Source: Dicaeum eximium (taxonomy: Eukaryota; Chordata; Aves; Passeriformes; Dicaeidae). Taken from it: a stretch of DNA of 64,000 nt. Of this stretch, positions 58,789-64,000 are shown piece by piece. The notes under the pieces are model-generated. The model worked only from the letters and a program-made list of their open reading frames with translations. It was not told the origin of the DNA and made no database searches. The DNA is taken from contig VWZP01005654.1 in the NCBI GenBank assembly GCA_013396995.1, positions 63,900-127,899 on the forward strand, given 5' to 3'. The position numbers and the translations under genes were made by a program. Each line of letters begins with the position of its first letter. The stretch's first letter is position 1.

Positions 58789-58816
58789 TGTTATCATCAT
58801 CATCATCATCATCATT
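58721..58816. repeat. ATT then ATC trinucleotide microsatellites
   Basis: Twenty-two perfect TAT/ATT units (58721-58786) are followed, after a short break, by about eight ATC units (58793-58816). Poly-Leu, poly-Ile and poly-His frames through it are artefacts. Confidence 0.96.
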
Positions 58817-59617
58817 CTCAATATCACCACTAGTAATTATTTCCCCTTCATTATCAGCTTTTCAGTTTGTTGATTAATGCCCACAAAAGCAGCTCTGTTG
58901 CTCCTGGAAATGCAAATTTTCCATCTCTGTCAACATTGGGCTCCACATGGTGCCACTTCCCAAGGACCATGCCAGGATCCTGGGTGACACAAATGAGCCT
59001 TGCCCTGCACAGGGTTTGTATTTCATCTTTGATAATCCCAGACCTCCTTTCCCACCCACATTTTCCACAGTGTGCATCATCACTGTGTATTTTTTTTTAA
59101 TGTGTTTTGCAGTAAATTAGTGTTTGCACTCTAAATTTAGGTAACTTGAAAATCTTCATAAGAAGCTCGGCTTACATGGTCAAAATGATCAGACAAAAGG
59201 TTGTGTACACTTTGTAACACCTTCTGTCTAAAGAGCTTTTTTGCCTATTGGCATACCCAGGAGCAGGTGAAAGGGACAAACAGAAATAAAAGTAATGACA
59301 ACACCCTCTTTAGTGACACTGGAGGGGAACTCTCATAGGGATCTCCTCTGCAGGTTATTGGACACAAATATTTAATATTATAATTATTTTCTGGCTCAGG
59401 CCTCCACTGCTGTGAGGTTCCTCACCCAGGGATGTTCTCACAATAAAGTTTCCTGCCTCAAGACTCTATTCCTACCTCTCCTGGTGTTTCTCTGTGAAGA
59501 CTGGACAAGTCATATTTTCTTTTTGTTTTTTCACCATTTGTCTGTACAGCTTTGGAAACGAAGCTGCTGCATGGTCTTCACGTGGAGCTGGAGGTGCTGC
59601 TGAAATCCTGCTTTGGA
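58817..59617. other. Intergenic, no gene recognised
   Basis: Unique sequence without recognisable genes or elements. Confidence 0.5.
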
Positions 59618-59698
59618 AATATCTAAAGGGGTTGGAACTAAATGAGCTTTGAGATCCTTTCCAACCCAGGCCATTCTATAATAATTCTATGATTCTGT
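59618..59698 (+). mobile_element. CR1 LINE 3' end
   Basis: GGGGTTGGAACTAAATGAGC, TTTGAGATCCTTTCCAACCC and ATTCTATAATAATTCTATGA followed by TTCTGTGA show an intact sense CR1 terminus with its octamer tail. Confidence 0.92.
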
Positions 59699-61719
59699 GA
59701 CTGGGAAAGGGAGATCCACTGTAATAGCCCCATATATTATCTGCTTGCCACCCACTTGATGAGCAAAACCACAATAAAAGTCCATAATGGACACCTGAAC
59801 CCAGGAACAGCTTCCCAGGGCTTGAAACTGCCTAATTAAGATCCATAATAGCACAGAATGCCTGCAAATGTCCAAGAAGATTTGGAAATTATACAGAGTA
59901 ATAGTAACAGGGAGAATAATCAGCATGTGGCTATCTGGATTAATTGACATTCCCTTGACTAACAGAGACGCCAGGACTGATTGCTCTGCTCCCTTTTCTT
60001 TCAGCAAACATGAAATTAAGGACAAATCTGGGCAAACAAATCTTGCCAGCAGAGTTAAAACCCATGAGCTGCAGTGCTGGAGAGGCTCCATCTCTGAGCA
60101 CACGAGTTTTGGGGTTTTAAAGCTCCATCACCTGCTGTTGTGGGGTGGGGAAAAGCTCAGCAGGTTAATGCATGGTGCCATCCATCCTGTTTAATGTGGT
60201 TTTCATGTGCCTGTGGCAAACATCACCCTGGAGCAGGGCACTCCAGGTTAGGAGAAAATCTCAGCACTCAAAAGGAAAATTGGAATTGTAACTCTTGCCT
60301 GTTGCTTTTGTTCTGCAGCAGTTTCTCTCAGTACACCTTTGCAGGATCTCAAGAACATGTTTATTGTAAAAACAGTCTTTTTTTCCCTCACATGCTGCCT
60401 GCAAAAAGAGACTTTATTTGATGTTCCAGGCATTGGTTTGGGTATTCTCTATTTTCTGCCCTCTAGAAAGTCACTGAAGCCACTGCCATGTCACCTGCTG
60501 GGGCTGGGGACACTTTTGTACAGCCAGAGGAGGTGTGTCCAACACGTGTCTCAAACCTCCCAGCTGGTCTTGACAGCACATCGTTAACTTTCACAGCTGA
60601 TCTCATTAAGAAATCATAAATATGCAAAGTCCCAGTAAATTATTTAAACAGGAAGCCATTGGATACAAATAACTGCTCAAGGGAAAGATGCTGCCTCTGT
60701 GTTACAGGGGATTTCACTGACATCCTGTGTGGCTAAAGGAGGTGGATGCTCAGTTGCTTTGGTCTGGTACTGCTGGGGAAAAAACCCAAACCACACACAT
60801 GTCGCTATTAAAAAAAAAAAAAAAAAAAAAAAAAGAAAAAGAGCCTGGTTTCCATGCATTTTCTTTAGGAAGGAATGGGTTTTTTTTCACCTGGAAATTC
60901 TCAGCCCAAACTAGGACTTGCAAGGAGAATCAAGGAGGTATGACTCCACTTCTGTGTGTAAACAAGGAAACGTTTTAGGTATTTGCAGGGGGAAAAAAAA
61001 ATAGTTATCAGCAAATCTGACTCAAGAAGAAAATTTTAAAAATTGTGTTGCATCACACCCAGAGGGCTGGAAAGGAGAGATCCATTGTGTGGGGTGTGTT
61101 TATGTAAAGGGAAGGTGGGACAGTCGTGAGCTGACACTGCAGCCCTTACCTCTGCCACCATCAGTTATTTGGGCTGAAATCCCAAGAAAAGTCTCCAGTC
61201 TGCCACTGAATGTAGGATCTGGGTAATTTCAGCTGCAGGGCCCTGCTGTTTCCCAGCTGTCTGACTCCTTGGATGGGTGCATATTTACGGCCTCAGCTAC
61301 TCACTGCTAAAATATTGAAATTCCCTTCTCTTCGTTTCTGCTGGAATTCGCCAGAGGATTTCCTAACGCTGAGAAATCCTCCTCAGTGCGTTACAGGCAT
61401 CACAAGTAATCAGAGGAACATTCATATGGTTATATCTCACTCAGCTACCCCCTTGTACCAGAGAAATAATCGCACAGAAGCAATAAAGAGCAGCCAAAAA
61501 GCGGCGAGGCTGTAACCCCAGGAGCACAGCAGGCACCGCAGGGTGAAGTGCTGTAAATCACCCACAAAATGAAAGCAGCTGGCGTGAGTGTTCTACAGAG
61601 TCACGCTGGAGTACAAAATACATTAAAAACAGGTATAATGCGGGTAATTTGGAAATCCCATTGCATTTATGATTAATTGTTAAAGTGTCTGCAATTCAAA
61701 GAATTCTGCAAAGAGTTTC
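59699..61719. other. Intergenic, no gene recognised
   Basis: Unique sequence with a 24-base A-run at 60811-60834. The 138-codon minus frame at 59687-60103 and other frames have no recognisable domain. Confidence 0.5.
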
Positions 61720-61997
61720 GCTTTTCCCGAGATGGAGGGGCCGGGAGGTGATGCCAGCTTTTCCCGGGATGCGGGGTCGGGAGGTGATGCCAGCTTTTCC
61801 CGGGATGCGGAGGGGCCGGGAGGTGATCCCAGCTTTTCCCGGGATGTGGAACAGGGAGGGGGTCCCAGCTTTGCCCGGGATGGAGGGGCCGGGAGGTGAT
61901 CCCAGCTTTTCCCGGGATGCGGAGCAGGGAGGTGATCCCAGCTTTTCCCGGGATGCGGAGCAGGGACGTGATCCCAGCTTTTCCCGGGATGCGCGGC
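61720..61997. repeat. GC-rich 36-39-bp minisatellite
   Basis: Seven full units and part of an eighth share GCTTTTCCCGGGATGCGG-, a GGGAGGTGATCCCA-type second half, and lengths of 36, 37 or 39 bp. They pass into a CpG-rich end (to about 62045). Because most units are 36 or 39 bp, the reading frame is largely preserved, which explains the long frames on both strands (272 codons plus; 199, 140 and 123 codons minus). Their repeat nature argues against real genes. Confidence 0.95.
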
Positions 61998-62305
61998 CCG
62001 AGGTCGCCCTCGCGCGGCGTTGGCCGGGCAGGCGGGGGGAGCACGGAAAATGTGGGAACGGGGAGATGCTGGAGGGGCTGGAAAACAGGGGTGAAATGGG
62101 GGGTGAAATGTCAGCCAACCCTTTGGAAAATATCTGGGAGCTTTATGCCAGCTCGGCTTTGCGGGGCTGCCCCGAGGCCGGACGGGCAAATCCTGGCAGA
62201 GCCCAGTGCGGGCGGAACTCCAGGGATGCCCCGGCAGAACCGGAGTCAAACAGCAAATCCTGCACCTCTCCCGAACCATCGCCCCCTCTGAGGAGCTCCT
62301 GCGTC
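61998..62305. other. CpG-rich unique stretch between minisatellite and CR1
   Basis: The stretch at 61990-62060 is strongly CpG-rich and the rest is moderately so. It could be the edge of a small CpG island or an older element. No gene is recognised. Confidence 0.4.
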
Positions 62306-62826
62306 CATGAAGGGCAGTGTGACAGCAGGACCAGGGCAGGGACTGTCCCCTGTGCTGGCACTGCTGAGGGACCTCCAGTCCTGGGGACAGTTTGGGACCT
62401 TCAGGACAAGGAATTGAGGGGCTGGAGAGTGTCCAGGGAAGGGAACAGAGCTGGGAAGGAGCTGGAGCCCCAGGAGGGGCTGAGGGAGCTGGGGAGAGGC
62501 TGAGCCTGGAGAAAAGGAGGCTCAGGGGGGACCTTGTGGCTCTGCACAGCTCCTGCCAGGAGGGGACAGCCGGGTGACAGGAGAAGAGGAAATGGCCTCA
62601 AATTGCACCAGAAGAGGTTTAGTTTGGATAACAGGGAAAATTTCTTCACCAAAATATTTGTTAAGCATTGGAACAGGCCCAGGGCAGGGGTGGAGTCCCC
62701 ATCCCTGGAGGGATGTGTGGATGTGGCACTTGGGGACATAGGTCAGTGCTGGGGGAACTGTTGGACTCACCTTTTTTTTTCCCCTTGGTCTTTTCCAACC
62801 TAAATAACTCTTTAATTCTATGATTC
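62306..62826 (+). mobile_element. CR1 LINE, long 3' portion
   Basis: Sense CR1: GGGGCTGGAGAGTGTCCAGG, GGAGCCCCAGGAGGGGCTGA, CAGCTCCTGCCAGGAGGGGA, GTCCCCATCCCTGGAGGGAT, CTTTTCCAACCTAAATAACT and a TAATTCTATGATTCC tail. It is the same subfamily as the minus-strand copy at 7738-8306. Frames across it are shadows. Confidence 0.93.
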
Positions 62827-63715
62827 CCTGTTCAGCACTGCAGCACAGGATCTTCAAAGCCAGAGCCCAAAATGACACTCCCCCCTTACCAACATACCTC
62901 ATTAAACATTACCAATTGCTAAGCAAACATTCCTAATTATCAATTAAACACTGCTGACATATTTCACACAAATAAAGCTATCAAAACCCTGGAAGGAAAT
63001 TTCTCCTCTGACAGATGCCTGTGGGGTATCCAGGCACTGGCTGTGAAGTCTGGTGCACCTGTTTCACCCCTTGAAAACCATCTGATAAAATGAATTACCA
63101 GTCTCCTGTAAGCCTGGCAGCTGCCAGCACAGCAGAAAACATGCTCAAATTAATATTAGAGCTCCAGGAAATTCATCTTCAGGGCTTCCAAAGCACTGAA
63201 TCATCCCAGGACTCTGTAAGGAGTCATTAGAGTTCAAAATGAACCTTCCCCATTCAGTTTGAATGGAATCTATTAAATATATTGATTCAATATCTGTTTA
63301 TACAGAACCTTGGGCACAGCTTAAATGCTCTGGGCTTTGAAGATATACTAAATCTGAATTTTCTCAACTGTTTTTTTGGCCAGAGTTGTATTCACTTGCA
63401 CATATATTTTACCTAAATAGGTATCTATTCCCTCTATGAGTTTTATCTAGGTAGCAACAATTTATAAAGTAATTGTCTTTAGGTAAGAGAATATATTTGT
63501 GTTTTTAAAATCAATTAATAGGTAAAATTCTGGCCTCACTGAAGTCAGCATGAATTTTGCTAATGAGTTTGCTGATGATCTTCTAAGGCAGATCATCATG
63601 TCTTTCAGCAACTATATTCTCATTAAGTCCTGTTACTCATAAACAGACGAGGTTCTTCTCATCTTATATTATATGTAACAGAAATTCATATTATTTGCCT
63701 TCATCCTGGAAATGT
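62827..63715. other. Intergenic, no gene recognised
   Basis: AT-rich unique sequence. No frame, RNA gene or element recognised. Confidence 0.5.
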
Positions 63716-63771
63716 TCCAGGCCAGGGTGGTCAGGGTTGGGAGCAACCTGGTCTAGTGGAAGGTGTCCCTG
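63716..63771 (+). mobile_element. CR1 LINE fragment
   Basis: TTCCAGGCCAGGGTGGTCAG, GGTTGGGAGCAACCTGGTCT and AGTGGAAGGTGTCCCTGTCA match the sense CR1 block just upstream of its terminus; the terminus itself is missing. Confidence 0.85.
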
Positions 63772-64000
63772 TCAGAGTTTCATAACCCTGCTTTTATTTG
63801 TGCATATTATGGAACTCTCAAAAAAAAAAAAAAAAAAAAAACCAAAAAAACCACTTGGAAAACTTTAGGAACATGAATATGAGTAAATACAGCTCAGCCC
63901 AAAAGGGAGTTGCTGTCTCATGCAGGGCAAGGCTGATCCCTGCAGCAGCAGCAAGGAAGACAAAAAACTCCATGGAGCACAAGCAGGGGTGGCAGAACCC
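63772..64000. other. Right edge with A-run
   Basis: An A-run of about 22 (63819-63841) lies 48 bases beyond the CR1 fragment. The remaining sequence shows nothing recognisable. Confidence 0.6.

Noticed and set aside
58519..58877. Poly-Leu, poly-Tyr and poly-Ile frames
   Set aside because: Translation of the ATT/ATC microsatellites.
61673..62279. Overlapping minus-strand frames of 199, 140 and 123 codons
   Set aside because: Same frame-preserving minisatellite read in three frames; the repetitive PGKAGITS-like pattern reflects the DNA repeat.
61685..62503. 272-codon plus-strand frame, the longest in the window
   Set aside because: It is made from 36-39-bp repeat units followed by CR1 sequence; no domain, and the opposite strand is equally open.
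1..64000. CRISPR, bacterial operon, phage or tRNA structures
   Set aside because: The tandem arrays have no unique spacers between repeats, no clustered genes are present, and the gene structure is plainly that of a vertebrate nuclear genome.

Overview
The window looks like nuclear DNA from a bird, probably a songbird. The evidence is about eighteen fragments of the avian CR1 LINE, many with the diagnostic 3' end (a GGTCCCTTCCAACC-like core followed by ATTCTATGATTCTG-type tails), no mammalian SINEs or L1, low overall repeat density, and one vertebrate gene with short exons and kilobase-scale introns. The species cannot be fixed from this sequence alone.

The only protein-coding gene I can support is GPR26, an orphan class A G-protein-coupled receptor on the minus strand. 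Three coding exons (30531-29864, 25295-25182, 19869-19638) join through canonical GT-AG splice sites into a 1,014-nt frame encoding 337 residues, the length of human GPR26. The seven-helix plan is intact. The atypical motifs of the GPR26/GPR78 pair are present (DRW for DRY, Asn for the TM2 Asp, CFAP for CWxP, DPxxY for NPxxY). The C-terminal tail and N-terminus favour GPR26 over GPR78.

Layout: 1-19637 is the gene's 3' flank, with CR1 fragments, one short assembly gap (7255-7288) and AT-rich unique sequence, part of which may be 3' UTR. 19638-30531 is GPR26. 30532-31140 is the probable 5' UTR and promoter region, with a 16-codon upstream ORF in a strong Kozak context ending 11 nt before the receptor start, and a GA-rich tract. 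31141-64000 is a gene-poor flank with CR1 and LTR fragments, unique AT-rich stretches that could be regulatory, and a run of tandem repeats: ATCT/TA-rich (52.6-53.0 kb), a 41-copy 17-bp minisatellite with a near-perfect 170-bp higher-order duplication (55.2-55.9 kb), CTTTT (57.3-57.6 kb), ATT/ATC (58.7-58.8 kb) and a GC-rich 36-39-bp minisatellite (61.7-62.0 kb).

I found no convincing tRNA, rRNA, CRISPR or gene-cluster signal, and no clearly novel multi-gene system. The observations most worth checking are the upstream ORF of GPR26, the higher-order minisatellite, the possible skippable exon 2 and the candidate LTR-derived insertion in intron 2.
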